From assembly GCA_902812455.1 (NCBI GenBank), contig CADDZH010000043.1, positions 1-40,789 on the forward strand: DNA of 40,789 bases, written 5' to 3'. The first letter of the stretch is position 1. Each line of letters starts with the position of its first letter. The position numbers and the translations under genes are program-made. Shown here one piece after another: positions 7,342 to 15,041 of the stretch. The DNA comes from Chloroflexota bacterium. GTDB taxonomy: Bacteria; Chloroflexota; Ktedonobacteria; Ktedonobacterales; Ktedonobacteraceae. The notes beneath the pieces were generated by a model. It saw only the letters and a program-made list of their open reading frames with translations. It ran no database searches and was not told the origin of the DNA.

Positions 7342-8118
7342 CTACATGAGAGTAACTGGCTCAAACAAAGCGATCAGTTCTTCAAACGCATGGATCGTCA
7401 TATCCGCGATGCTTGTGGGGAGAGTAGAAGGCCATTCAAGGCAACGATGTAGCCAGATCGTTCTCATTCCGACCTGATGAGCTCCCCAAATGTCAACGAG
7501 AGGATTATCCCCAATAAAGAGTACTTGCTCCGTTGGTACTTGCAAGCAGGAGGCGGCTGCAAGAAAGATGGAGGCATCCGGTTTGTTCGCTCCAAAGAGC
7601 TCTGAAATAAATATACAAGAGGTGAGTCGATCAAGACCAAGTGCTTCTATCTTCTGGTATTGTCGAGATGAACCATTGGTGACAATCCCAAAGGGGATGT
7701 GAGCCCTCTTTAAAGTGTCTAGAAGCACGGGGAGTTGAGCATCGAGTTCAATATGTTCAGGGAACTGCTGATAGAACGTTTCGACAAGTTTCTCCACAGA
7801 ATTAGGAAGCCATGGATAGCTGCGTTGAAAGTCTCCAAAAAGGCGTTCGCGTGGAGTATATCCATGCGCGTCGAGGGAAACCAGCAAATCAATAGCCTCT
7901 TGAAGCGATGAGCGCTTTTCCAACGGAAAATGCCTTTGTACAAATGAGATGGCCCATCGATGAAATGCTTTCTCTCTATCGAACAAAGTATCGTCGAGGT
8001 CAAAGAGCAGGGCAGTTGTCTGATAGGGCAGGAGAAAAGTGCCATAGGAGTGACGGGTTGTATGCAATTGCTCCCTCGATCGTGAGAGAGGCCGCAGAAT
8101 ATGAGAATTATCTGACAT
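7342..8118 (-). CDS. HAD superfamily hydrolase (HAD-IA, YjjG/phosphoglycolate-phosphatase-like)
   Basis: 258 residues from the ATG at 8118. An earlier in-frame ATG (8166) would put 16 codons inside a repeat element and was rejected; AAAGGCAG lies about 10 bases before 8118. Motif I is LLFDLDDTLFD (both Asp present), with a helical cap, motif II IVTNGSS, motif III the lysine in NKPDASIF and motif IV IGDNPLVD. It is therefore a complete, probably active phosphatase, with cap size as in HAD-IA enzymes such as YjjG or phosphoglycolate phosphatase. The first 35 residues are basic and Ser-rich and look like an extension. Monocistronic on the minus strand. Confidence 0.88.
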   Translation of the reverse strand: MSDNSHILRPLSRSREQLHTTRHSYGTFLLPYQTTALLFDLDDTLFDREKAFHRWAISFVQRHFPLEKRSSLQEAIDLLVSLDAHGYTPRERLFGDFQRSYPWLPNSVEKLVETFYQQFPEHIELDAQLPVLLDTLKRAHIPFGIVTNGSSRQYQKIEALGLDRLTSCIFISELFGANKPDASIFLAAASCLQVPTEQVLFIGDNPLVDIWGAHQVGMRTIWLHRCLEWPSTLPTSIADMTIHAFEELIALFEPVTLM

Positions 8119-8146
8119 AATAACAACACTGCCTTTAAATCGGGGG

Positions 8147-8187
8147 CGCGATAAATCGGGTTCCACGATAAATCGGGAACCTACGGC
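8147..8187 (+). repeat. GATAAATCGG hairpin repeat, copy 2
   Basis: Two tandem GATAAATCGGG units. GGTTCC at 8159-8164 and GGAACC at 8176-8181 form a stem around an 11-nt loop. It lies between two minus-strand genes, 32 bases upstream of the HAD start, in the opposite orientation to that gene. This is the one main copy not pointing into the following gene. Confidence 0.72.
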
Positions 8188-8202
8188 TATTCCCGCATGA
8201 TT

Positions 8203-8718
8203 TTATTTACCCTCAAAGCGTTCTTCGTAAGCAATTTTACGCATTTCTTTCCATGAAAGCGGCTGGCTCAGGCTTCCGGCTGCGCCGCTGAATGAGTCAA
8301 TGTCTGGATACTGAAATGTTACACCGAGCTGTTGAGCCCAGGCGAAGGTATCCTGACTGCTCCATAGTTCCACGATCTTGCCACCTGCGATGCGCAAGAA
8401 GTCCATGCCCGTCAACACTACCTGCTTTCCAGTTGGCGCAAACGATCCAAATGGTCCCAGGTGCGTGCCACGTAATTCGAAACGAAAGGCAACGGTATCC
8501 CCTTCGCTAATCATCTGTTCCACGCGCACCTGGGCATCAGGAAAGGCGGCTCGGAAGGAGGCAACCTCTTCTTTCACGCTCTGCGGTCCAGGAGGCCGAT
8601 CAGGATGGCTATGATCGACAAAGTCTAGAGCCAGGATTTCACCGGCTAACGCCTCATTGCCCGTATTCCAGAGTTCGATGTAGCGGCGCACAAGCGCCTT
8701 GTTTCCTTCCGTTTCCAA
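8203..8718 (-). CDS. SnoaL-like ester cyclase / NTF2-fold protein
   Basis: 171 residues with the SnoaL-like polyketide-cyclase/NTF2 fold: NKALVRRYIELWNTGN, the DFVDHSH block with the central acid/base residues, FRAAFPDAQVRVEQMISEGDTVAFRFELRGTHLGPF, and GGKIVELWSSQDTFAWAQQLG. Such proteins are common as lone genes in soil bacteria and their substrates are mostly unknown. It need not act in polyketide synthesis, since no synthase is present here. The last 40 residues (SLSWKEMRKIAYEERFEGK) are longer than the usual family end. Confidence 0.83.
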   Translation of the reverse strand: METEGNKALVRRYIELWNTGNEALAGEILALDFVDHSHPDRPPGPQSVKEEVASFRAAFPDAQVRVEQMISEGDTVAFRFELRGTHLGPFGSFAPTGKQVVLTGMDFLRIAGGKIVELWSSQDTFAWAQQLGVTFQYPDIDSFSGAAGSLSQPLSWKEMRKIAYEERFEGK

Positions 8719-8783
8719 CGCTGCTCCTCATGTTCGCGTTCATTAAGAAGGCTCATGCGTTAGGAGTATTGTAACACGTCGTA

Positions 8784-9254
8784 TTAGCGTGTGAGAGCGG
8801 CTAGAGTATAGTTTATGAGTGCTAGCACACCTGATGCTGTGCGGATAGTATGTCCCTTATTCCAGCGCTCTTGTATCTGAGGGTAATTTGAGGGCACAGC
8901 TTCATCTGGCAGATTCAGCAGCATGTCGTTGATGGGAAAGTTCACAAGTTTGGCGGTGATGAAGACAGCTACTGTGCTTGCCAGGCCGGCGAGTGTAAAG
9001 ATGGTGGATAGTTTCTTGAAATTGGGCTGGAGCAGAAGCGTAATTATGGCTGCAATACCCGAGACGATGCTGAGAGGCCGCAGGTAGCGGTCGGGTAGCT
9101 CTATGAGCATTTCCCGGTGTAATTGCACTGATTTACCTGGCGACCAGCGGCGTCTCAAGGGTAGAATTACCATGAACACAAAGACCTGACCGCCTGCCGC
9201 GATGGCAGCAGAGAAAATGCTGATAAAATCAAGCATCTTGACTACCTTTTTCAT
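8784..9254 (-). CDS. DUF1772-type (anthrone-oxygenase-like) membrane protein
   Basis: 156 residues with four hydrophobic helices: an N-terminal one with the QVFVFMVILPLRRRW turn, two in the middle (SIVSGIAAIITLLLQ; FTLAGLASTVAVFITAKLV), and the last at GVLALINYTLAAL. The loop before it has the family signature W-N-K-G-H-T-I-R-T, comparable to the W..xH.xRT of DUF1772 proteins. NFPINDMLL between helices 3 and 4 also fits. GGAGAAGAG precedes the ATG at 9254. Enzymatic function is unproven for most family members. It shares the minus strand with the DUF2231 gene 147 bp upstream. Confidence 0.75.
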   Translation of the reverse strand: MKKVVKMLDFISIFSAAIAAGGQVFVFMVILPLRRRWSPGKSVQLHREMLIELPDRYLRPLSIVSGIAAIITLLLQPNFKKLSTIFTLAGLASTVAVFITAKLVNFPINDMLLNLPDEAVPSNYPQIQERWNKGHTIRTASGVLALINYTLAALTR

Positions 9255-9401
9255 GATCTCTTCTCCATTCTTTATTCTTTTTTACAAACATCTCATACCA
9301 AATCCGTTTAAAAAGTGATTCTTTGGGTCCCCTGCACACTGTCCCCCAGACAGCGTTCCCCAAACCCCGGCAAAGGACTGCGTCCTCTGCACTCCTGCTC
9401 C

Positions 9402-9944
9402 TCATGAGCGCGTGGAAACATCAACACCTGTTCCTTTCTTGAAAACCAATTCGCCGCCCAGGTAGGCTGCCAGCAGGATACATGCCAGACCCACGAAGCT
9501 AAGAAGGGCAGCTACAAGGCTTTCGCCGGTCGCTGATCTCATCCGTAACGCTGCCGAGACACCATAGAGGAGAGTTGCCACGATGTTGAGCGAGCCATGG
9601 AGTAACCCAAGCCGGCGTTGAGAGCCAGATGTCTCGCTCCAATCCACTATGCCGGTAATGATTGATCCAAGGGCTGCCACTCCAGCTACGATGATGGCTA
9701 CTTTACCGGCGAGTGCGGCCCAGGCGTTGGTATGTGGTGAGATGAGCCAGATGATGTCAAAAAGTGCTACGAGGAGAAGTGCCCCTATCACCACATCGGT
9801 GATGGCAGGATGAAGTTTATGACCGAACCATGTTCCATTGAGAAAGTTCTTGAGGCGATGGGGTGGTTTGCGGTTGGCGCCGATAATAGCTTTGATAGCA
9901 TGTTGCAGTGTGTTACTGATGCGATCAATCTGTTGAGTTGCCAC
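9402..9944 (-). CDS. DUF2231 family membrane protein
   Basis: About 180 residues from a GTG at 9944, chosen because AAAGGGG lies 7-8 bases before it. The open frame extends to an ATG at 10061, but the extra 39 residues cover a perfect inverted repeat and look non-coding. The family signature is GHKLHPAITDVVIGALLLVALFDIIWL, then GSIITGIVDWSETSGSQRRLGLLHG. Four membrane helices are predicted. DUF2231 proteins are redox- or heme-associated membrane proteins of unclear function. It is transcribed away from the PadR gene, with two PadR-type operators between them, so it is the likely regulated target. Confidence 0.82.
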   Translation of the reverse strand: MATQQIDRISNTLQHAIKAIIGANRKPPHRLKNFLNGTWFGHKLHPAITDVVIGALLLVALFDIIWLISPHTNAWAALAGKVAIIVAGVAALGSIITGIVDWSETSGSQRRLGLLHGSLNIVATLLYGVSAALRMRSATGESLVAALLSFVGLACILLAAYLGGELVFKKGTGVDVSTRS

Positions 9945-10020
9945 GGCTGTACCCCTTTCACTAATGCTTATTGCCTGCATGCTCAGGTTCAGGCTGCCTG
10001 ACCCTTCCTGATTCCTTGTC

Positions 10021-10049
10021 GCATTTGCTACTATAGCAGTAGCAAATGC
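10021..10049. promoter_or_regulatory. Perfect 12-bp inverted repeat in the leader of the DUF2231 gene
   Basis: GCATTTGCTACT and AGTAGCAAATGC form a perfect 12-bp stem with a 5-nt spacer (ATAGC). If the DUF2231 gene starts at 9944, this lies in its 5' leader, about 77 bases before the start. It has no T-run, so it is not a standard terminator on either strand. It could be an operator or an RNA hairpin. Confidence 0.6.
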
Positions 10050-10064
10050 TTGTGCATTCATGCC

Positions 10065-10084
10065 CTATGTCATTACTGACATAG
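10065..10084. promoter_or_regulatory. PadR-type operator 1
   Basis: CTATGTCATTACTGACATAG is a 20-bp inverted repeat (8-bp arms, 4-bp centre). It contains ATGT-N8-ACAT (10067-10082), the known PadR/LmrR-class operator consensus. It lies between the divergent DUF2231 and PadR genes. Confidence 0.85.
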
Positions 10085-10104
10085 GTAGTATAGAATGTTT
10101 TATC

Positions 10105-10128
10105 CTCTATGTCAATACTGACATAGAG
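10105..10128. promoter_or_regulatory. PadR-type operator 2
   Basis: A 24-bp inverted repeat (CTCTATGTCA, four bases, TGACATAGAG) with ATGT-N8-ACAT at 10109-10124. Its centre is 42 bp from the centre of operator 1, four helical turns, so two dimers would bind the same face. It ends about 20 bases before the proposed PadR start. Confidence 0.85.
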
Positions 10129-10149
10129 CTTTGCTGTTGGAGGTGGCTC

Positions 10150-10707
10150 ATTACCACGCTTGGGTATGCACTGCTTAGTTTACTGGCTCGTCAACCGCTT
10201 TCGGGCTATGACTTAGCGCAACAGATGAGCAGGCGTGTTGGTTCATTCTGGCATGCTCGTCACAGCCAGATTTATCCTGAACTTGCGCGTTTAGAGGCGA
10301 AGGGACTGATCACTCACGAGGTGATAGAACAGCAGGATCGACCGGATAAGAAGCTATATAGCATTACAGAGGCGGGTATTGGTGAGCTGCGCCAGTGGGT
10401 GACCGAGGATGTGCAAGTTCCAGTAATTCGTGATGAACTCGTTCTTAAAGCTTATTCTCTCTGGCTCGTCGAGCCTGAGCAAGCAATTGCACTCTTTCGC
10501 ACACATGAGCGATATCATACTGAGAGGCTGGCTCACTATGAAACACTTCAGGCACAATTGAAGCAGGCCTGGGAAGCAACAGGAAGACAGATTAATTCTC
10601 CATGGTTCTCGACTCATGCCGTGCTCCAGCGAGGTATCGGATATGAGCGCGAGTATGCAGCCTGGTGCCGCTGGGTTGCTGACACACTTGAGCAGCATAC
10701 TCGTTGA
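10150..10707 (+). CDS. PadR family transcriptional regulator
   Basis: Winged-helix repressor of about 185 residues. The PadR core is TLGYALLSLLARQPLSGYDLAQQM, the recognition region SFWHARHSQIYPELARLEAKGLITHE, the wing KKLYSITEAGIGELRQWV, and the Vir_C-like C-terminal helices include the end WCRWVADTLEQHTR. Start: the only upstream ATG (10060) would translate through both operators. Family members begin at TLGYALL, and GGAGG (10139-10143) lies 6 bases before an ATT at 10150. No in-frame ATG, GTG or TTG exists between 10062 and the conserved core. An ATT start is therefore proposed; the stop is certain. Likely autorepressor and repressor of the divergent DUF2231 gene. Confidence 0.85.
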   Translation: MTTLGYALLSLLARQPLSGYDLAQQMSRRVGSFWHARHSQIYPELARLEAKGLITHEVIEQQDRPDKKLYSITEAGIGELRQWVTEDVQVPVIRDELVLKAYSLWLVEPEQAIALFRTHERYHTERLAHYETLQAQLKQAWEATGRQINSPWFSTHAVLQRGIGYEREYAAWCRWVADTLEQHTR

Positions 10708-10723
10708 GATTTCTTGAGTCGAT

Positions 10724-10871
10724 TATACTACTCTGTCAAACTTCAATCGCCGGGTGAAATCCTGGCCCCCACAAGGGAGGCCACTACATATTGCCTGTCA
10801 ATTGAGGCCTGGCCTCCCTTGTGGAGGCCACTACATGGTATCGGTCACATCAAGCTTGATGGACTAATACG
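10724..10871. repeat. MITE-like element, copy A
   Basis: About 148 bp. The left end (TACTACTCTGTCAAACTTCA) is an imperfect inverted copy of the right end (TCAAGCTTGATGGACTAATA). Inside, GGCCCCCACAAGGGAGGCCACTACAT occurs and is repeated in inverted form (CCTCCCTTGTGGAGGCCACTACAT). A shorter relative with nearly the same ends lies at 21966-22067. No coding capacity. Confidence 0.78.
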
Positions 10872-10903
10872 CTCCCCTTACCATCGCCAAAAAACTAGTC
10901 CCC

Positions 10904-10949
10904 TTGACTTTTCCCTGACCATCGTGTAAAATAATGACTGGCAAGTCAT
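10904..10949 (+). promoter_or_regulatory. Sigma-70-type promoter with overlapping palindrome before tetR
   Basis: TTGACT (10904-10909), a 17-bp spacer and TAAAAT (10927-10932) form a strong vegetative promoter. Starting two bases later, ATGACT-GGCA-AGTCAT (10934-10949) is a perfect inverted repeat covering the expected transcription start. It is a good candidate for the TetR autoregulatory operator. The TetR ATG follows at 11032. Confidence 0.7.
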
Positions 10950-11031
10950 GGAATTTCTGACAGGTCAAGAAACGTTTCTGTAGTCAGAAGATATCTTGTA
11001 CGTCAATATGCATGCGAGGAGGATACCTATT

Positions 11032-11685
11032 ATGCAATCAATGCCTGCTCCTCATCCCTTAAGCTGGAAAGAAAGGCAGCGGCAGGAGCGCGAAGCCCTT
11101 ATCCTGGAAGCCGCTGAAGATGTGCTAGTGGAGAAGGGCTACTACGAAATGTCCATCGATGAGATTGCTTCTCGCGTGGGCATTGCTAAGGGCACCGTTT
11201 ATCTTCATTTCCCCAGTAAAGAGGACCTCGTGGTCGCGCTTTTTGACCGGGAAGTGCAGAAACTTGTGGAACTGATCGAAACAACCATTGCCCCGGTGCA
11301 GACGGCGCGTGCCAAATTAGAGGCCATCTTACACTTGATGTATGGTGAGCTTTTTAACAAACGTATGCGCATGCTCTACTCTATCTACCATAGCGCGGAT
11401 TTACGCAAATTATTCATGGAAAAAAGAGGGAGTGGGTGCATGTATGAGGCATGGGAGAAACTTACCGGCCGTATTACTTCCTTATTGGAGGAGGGCAAAG
11501 CGGCAGGCGAGTTTGATCCGAGCATTCCAACCCCTGTTATGCGAGCTGCATTTTTCAGTTTATTGTCGCCAAAAAGTTATGAACGCCTGATGGCGGAAGA
11601 GCATCTGTCGCCGGATGAGCTGGTAGAGCAGGTGGGGCGCATCTACTTTAAAGGGATAATCTCTGAAAAAAAGCCTGAGCAATAG
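11032..11685 (+). CDS. TetR/AcrR family repressor
   Basis: 217-residue repressor. The N-terminal HTH is typical: ALILEAAEDVLVEKGYYEMSIDEIASRVGIAKGTVYLHFPSKEDLVVALF (about residues 20-70). The C-terminal domain, about 145 residues, should bind the inducer. The ATG at 11032 has GAGGAGGA 8 bases upstream; the frame opens 12 codons earlier without a good ribosome site. A 14-TM exporter follows 19 bp downstream on the same strand, so it very likely controls its own operon. Its ligand is presumably an exporter substrate. Confidence 0.9.
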   Translation: MQSMPAPHPLSWKERQRQEREALILEAAEDVLVEKGYYEMSIDEIASRVGIAKGTVYLHFPSKEDLVVALFDREVQKLVELIETTIAPVQTARAKLEAILHLMYGELFNKRMRMLYSIYHSADLRKLFMEKRGSGCMYEAWEKLTGRITSLLEEGKAAGEFDPSIPTPVMRAAFFSLLSPKSYERLMAEEHLSPDELVEQVGRIYFKGIISEKKPEQ

Positions 11686-11704
11686 AGAGTAAGGAGTATA
11701 GATA

Positions 11705-13435
11705 ATGAGTCAATCTGAAGTTATGCAAGCGACTACCGGGAACGCGCCCGCCGAGCAAGATTGGGAGCAGCCACGTTATTCACGGCGTGATACCATCTTG
11801 ACCATGTTCGGGGTACTGATGGTCATGCTGCTGGCATCACTCGATCAGACCGTTGTTTCTACGGCCATGCCACGTGTGATCGCTGATCTGCAGGGGTTTG
11901 ATCGCTATACCTGGGTTTCAACAGCTTATTTGTTGACATCCACGGTGATGGTGCCCATTTACGGCAAACTCTCCGACCAGTTTGGTCGAAAGTGGATATT
12001 CCTGTTTGGTATCGTTGTCTTTTTGATTGGTTCTGCGCTGTCGGGCGCCTCGCAGTCAATGAACGAGTTGATTGCCTTCCGGGGGTTCCAGGGAATTGGT
12101 GCAGGCGCACTCATGCCCATCGCTATTGCCATCGTCGGCGATCTTTTCACACCTCGCGAGCGCGGCAAGTGGCAAGGGGTAACCGGCGCTGTCTGGGGAA
12201 TCTCGGCGATACTTGGCCCGCTTGTTGGCGGCTGGATCACAGACAATGCCTCGTGGCGCTGGGTCTTCTATGTAAACGTGCCTATCGGTATAGCAGCTCT
12301 TTTAGTGCTGATCTTCCTGATGCCGGCTATTCGCGGCTCGGGGAAACAAGCCTCGATTGACTATACCGGTGCGGCTCTGCTGGTACTGGGTACAGTGCCT
12401 CTGCTGCTCGGTTTTTCCTGGGCTGGCGTGCAATATGCCTGGCTGTCGGCAGAGATTATCGGCCTGTTCGTCGTCTCGCTGGTGGCTTTTGTAGCCTTCT
12501 TCTTCTATGAGGCGAGGTTGGCGCAGCGCGGTGGTCAGCCGATTATTGATCCGAGATTGTTCAAAAATAGCATCTTTACCGTTTCGACGATTGTCACCTT
12601 CATCTTTGGTATGGGCCTTTTTGGGAGCGTGTTCTTTATCCCGCTCTTTGTTCAAGGAGTTGTCGGCTCTTCTGTGACCAATAGCGGCCTTGTGCTCACA
12701 CCGCTGATGTTGACCTCGGTTGTTGGCAGTATTGTTTCGGGGCAGCTTGTCGCGCGCCTCGGAAAATACAAGTGGATTGCCATCGCCGGTATGCTGATTA
12801 GCGTCGCCGGGATGTGGTTGCTGGTACGCCTGGATGTCAATTCGACGAACAATGATGTCCTGCTGGCAATGCTGGTACTGGGTGTGGGCATGGGCTTCGG
12901 TATGTCGCTCTATACGTTGATTGTGCAGAATGCTCTGCCCAGCAAGATTGGTGAGACGACATCGGCGCTGGTCTTTTTCCGCGCCATTGGTGGCACGATT
13001 GCCCTGGCCGCTATGGGCTCGGTTATGAACTCGGCTTACTTACCAGGATTTACGAGCGCCTTGAGCAAGTCGCTCAGCAAGTTCTCAATGCCGGCGACGA
13101 TGAAGGCGGCGCTCCAGTCCCAACTGGCGTCGGCATTCAACAATCCCCAGATCTTGCTGTCTCCTACTGCCCTGGCGCAGATGCACGCGAAAGCGGCGCA
13201 GCAGGGGCCACAAGGGATCGCGCTATTGAATGCGACGCTCGAAGCTGTGAAGACGGGCCTGGCGCAAGGCTTGCACGAAGTCTTCGTGTTGAGCCTGGTG
13301 ATCAGTGTTGTAGGTCTCATCGTTGTTCTGTTCTTGAAGGAGATTGAGGTACGTGGCAAGCGCTCCCCCAGCACTGAAGCTGTTCAGGCTGTCGAAGAGG
13401 CTGCCCCGGAAGGCGGTATGGCTGCATTGGTTTAA
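11705..13435 (+). CDS. MFS multidrug exporter, DHA2 (14-TM, EmrB/QacA) family
   Basis: 576-residue inner-membrane drug:proton antiporter. Motif D1 of the 14-TM family is LLASLDQTVVSTAMPRVIADL, motif A is GKLSDQFGRK, and motif C is in GAVWGISAILGPLVGGWIT. Fourteen hydrophobic helices can be traced, with an extended loop before the last helix (about residues 440-510) rich in Ala, Gln and Ser, as usual for the family. AAGGAG lies 8-13 bases before the ATG. It forms a two-gene operon with the TetR repressor and ends at a strong terminator at 13496. Confidence 0.93.
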   Translation: MSQSEVMQATTGNAPAEQDWEQPRYSRRDTILTMFGVLMVMLLASLDQTVVSTAMPRVIADLQGFDRYTWVSTAYLLTSTVMVPIYGKLSDQFGRKWIFLFGIVVFLIGSALSGASQSMNELIAFRGFQGIGAGALMPIAIAIVGDLFTPRERGKWQGVTGAVWGISAILGPLVGGWITDNASWRWVFYVNVPIGIAALLVLIFLMPAIRGSGKQASIDYTGAALLVLGTVPLLLGFSWAGVQYAWLSAEIIGLFVVSLVAFVAFFFYEARLAQRGGQPIIDPRLFKNSIFTVSTIVTFIFGMGLFGSVFFIPLFVQGVVGSSVTNSGLVLTPLMLTSVVGSIVSGQLVARLGKYKWIAIAGMLISVAGMWLLVRLDVNSTNNDVLLAMLVLGVGMGFGMSLYTLIVQNALPSKIGETTSALVFFRAIGGTIALAAMGSVMNSAYLPGFTSALSKSLSKFSMPATMKAALQSQLASAFNNPQILLSPTALAQMHAKAAQQGPQGIALLNATLEAVKTGLAQGLHEVFVLSLVISVVGLIVVLFLKEIEVRGKRSPSTEAVQAVEEAAPEGGMAALV

Positions 13436-13495
13436 AAGGCCTTATTGACATTGCGGGGGATATGCTATATGCTGATAGCAGAGTTATCAGGCAAT

Positions 13496-13533
13496 GCGGC
13501 GGATAACAGTGGTGTTATCCGCCGCGCATTTTT
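13496..13533 (+). terminator. Rho-independent terminator of the tetR-MFS operon
   Basis: A perfect 13-bp stem, GCGGCGGATAACA / TGTTATCCGCCGC, with loop GTGG, followed within 4 bases by TTTTT. It lies 60 bp after the MFS stop codon. Confidence 0.9.
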
Positions 13534-13559
13534 AGCAGGTATAATTTATATCAAGGGAA

Positions 13560-13766
13560 ACCGAGTGAAGGGGAAGGGGAAGCATCCGGTGTCGATCGGC
13601 AGAAATCCTTCGCTGCGCTCAGGATGACATTGCTTCGGCTCGCTGCGCTCAGGATGACATGATTGCGCTCAGGATGACATGAATGGGGCAGAGATCCTTC
13701 CCCTTCACTTCGTTCAGGACTTCGGCTCACGCGCTCAGCATGACATGGTTGCGCTCAGGATGACGT
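13560..13766. repeat. Tandem cluster of GCTCAGGATGACAT repeats, copy 3
   Basis: The right-end motif GCGCTCAGGATGACAT occurs at 13615, 13645 and 13665, and as one-base variants at 13731 and 13751. That is five iterations in 152 bp, mixed with the CCTTCACTTCGTTCAGGA inner part. The other copies of this family in the window have a single right end, so this looks like nested or amplified insertion. The rest of the 445-bp gap before the aminotransferase gene shows no gene. Confidence 0.78.
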
Positions 13767-13880
13767 GGCGGAGCGTTCGGTTTCCTTTGATGCAAATTCT
13801 GATCAGTTTGATTCCCGGTTTTGGTTGCTAAATTTTATTCTATTGTTAAGAAGGCAGTAAGCAGTTAGAAAGGAAGTAGC

Positions 13881-15041
13881 ATGACTGTTCAACAAAGCAA
13901 AGTTATACCTATTCCAGATGTGGAGCCTCGCAAGCCAATCCCTCCCCAAAATCTACGTATCCCTGGCCCGACTACTGTTCCTCAACAAGTGTTAGCTGAA
14001 ATGACCGGGCAGATGATCAATCATCGAGGGCCGGAATTTGCCGCTATCCTGCGCCGGGTTACCCTGCGTTTGCAATATTTTTTCCAGACAGCGACTCCTG
14101 TATTGACTTTCTCGGCTTCCGGTACTGGGGGTCAGGAAGCGGCGGTTGCCAATCTCTTTTCCTCCGGCGATCATGTTGTCACTATCACTATCGGCGCCTT
14201 CGGCAATCGCTTTGCCAGAATTGCAGAAGTCTTTGACCTCAATGTAAGCCTTGTTGAATTTCCCTGGGGGCAGGCCGCTGATCCTGCCGTCGTCGCGTCG
14301 CGGCTGAAGACGTTGCCGCGCTTTAAGGGCGTGTTGATGACCCATAACGAAACGTCGACCGGGGTCACAAACGATGCTGAGGCACTGGTCCAGGCCATAC
14401 GCAGCGTTAACCCGGATGCGCTCATTGCCGTTGATGCTGTCAGTTCGCTTGGCTGTGTGCCGCTGGAGATGGATGCCTGGGATGTCGATGTGGTCATTAC
14501 GGCTTCCCAGAAAGGCTGGATGGTTCCTCCCGGCTTGATGATGACTGCGGCGAGTCCACGTGCGTGGGAAGCGAACAAGACGGCAAGATTGCCGCGTTTT
14601 TACTTCGATTGGGCTACTATGCGCAAAAAGCTGGAGACGTGGGAGCACCCATCGACGCCTCCGGTCTCGCTCTTCTATGCCCTCGATCTCGCCTTAGAAA
14701 TGATGCTTGCCGAAGGGCGAGAGGCCATTTTTGAGCGGCACCGGCGTGCGGGCGAGTATGTGCGCCGGCGAGCAAAAGCCATGGGTCTCCAATTGCTGGC
14801 CGATCATCCCTATGCCTCCAATACCGTCACTGCTATCTTGATGCCTCCGGGCATTGATACGAAAGCCCTGCTCAAAGTTCTGCGCGAGCAAGATCATGTC
14901 GTCCTGGGCGGTGGTCAGGAGTATTTGAGCGGCAAAATCGTCCGTGTGGGCCATATGGGATACTTCCACGAAGCTGAGCTCGCCGATGCTATGGACAAAC
15001 TGGAGATGCGCCTGCGGCAATTGGGCTTTCAGGGACAATAG
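13881..15041 (+). CDS. Class V aminotransferase (alanine-glyoxylate / serine-pyruvate type)
   Basis: 386-residue cytoplasmic PLP enzyme of fold type I. Seen are the N-terminal IPGPTTVPQQVLAEM and MINHRGPEF, the cofactor-binding FSASGTGGQEAAVANL, the DAVSSLG segment with the PLP-contacting Asp, and ITASQKGWMVPPGL with the Schiff-base lysine. This family includes alanine-glyoxylate and serine-glyoxylate transaminases and, in several bacteria that lack SerC, the phosphoserine aminotransferase. The next gene is a phosphoglycerate dehydrogenase, so the second step of serine biosynthesis is the most likely role here (inference). AAAGGA precedes the ATG. The stop is followed by 318 bp with repeats. 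Confidence 0.87.
   Translation: MTVQQSKVIPIPDVEPRKPIPPQNLRIPGPTTVPQQVLAEMTGQMINHRGPEFAAILRRVTLRLQYFFQTATPVLTFSASGTGGQEAAVANLFSSGDHVVTITIGAFGNRFARIAEVFDLNVSLVEFPWGQAADPAVVASRLKTLPRFKGVLMTHNETSTGVTNDAEALVQAIRSVNPDALIAVDAVSSLGCVPLEMDAWDVDVVITASQKGWMVPPGLMMTAASPRAWEANKTARLPRFYFDWATMRKKLETWEHPSTPPVSLFYALDLALEMMLAEGREAIFERHRRAGEYVRRRAKAMGLQLLADHPYASNTVTAILMPPGIDTKALLKVLREQDHVVLGGGQEYLSGKIVRVGHMGYFHEAELADAMDKLEMRLRQLGFQGQ

Larger units (their letters stand above)
10708..11031. other. Intergenic region with MITE-like element and TetR promoter
   Basis: Contains the inverted-repeat element at about 10724-10871 and the promoter/operator of the TetR gene (10904-10949). A 71-codon frame from 10714 reads through the element and is not considered a gene. 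Confidence 0.6.

Noticed and set aside
9255..9401. Possible structured RNA between the DUF1772 and DUF2231 genes
   Set aside because: Only a 5-bp stem (CTGTC/GACAG) in a C-rich stretch; no second copy in the window and no T-run.
10996..11031. Longer TetR N-terminus from 10996
   Set aside because: The ribosome site GAGGAGGA is placed for the ATG at 11032, and the extra 12 residues match nothing in the family.
13560..13766. Possible CRISPR-like array because of five near-identical 16-mers
   Set aside because: Spacing is irregular (14, 4, 50 and 4 bases between units), the motif is the end of a known palindromic element in this window, and no cas genes are present.
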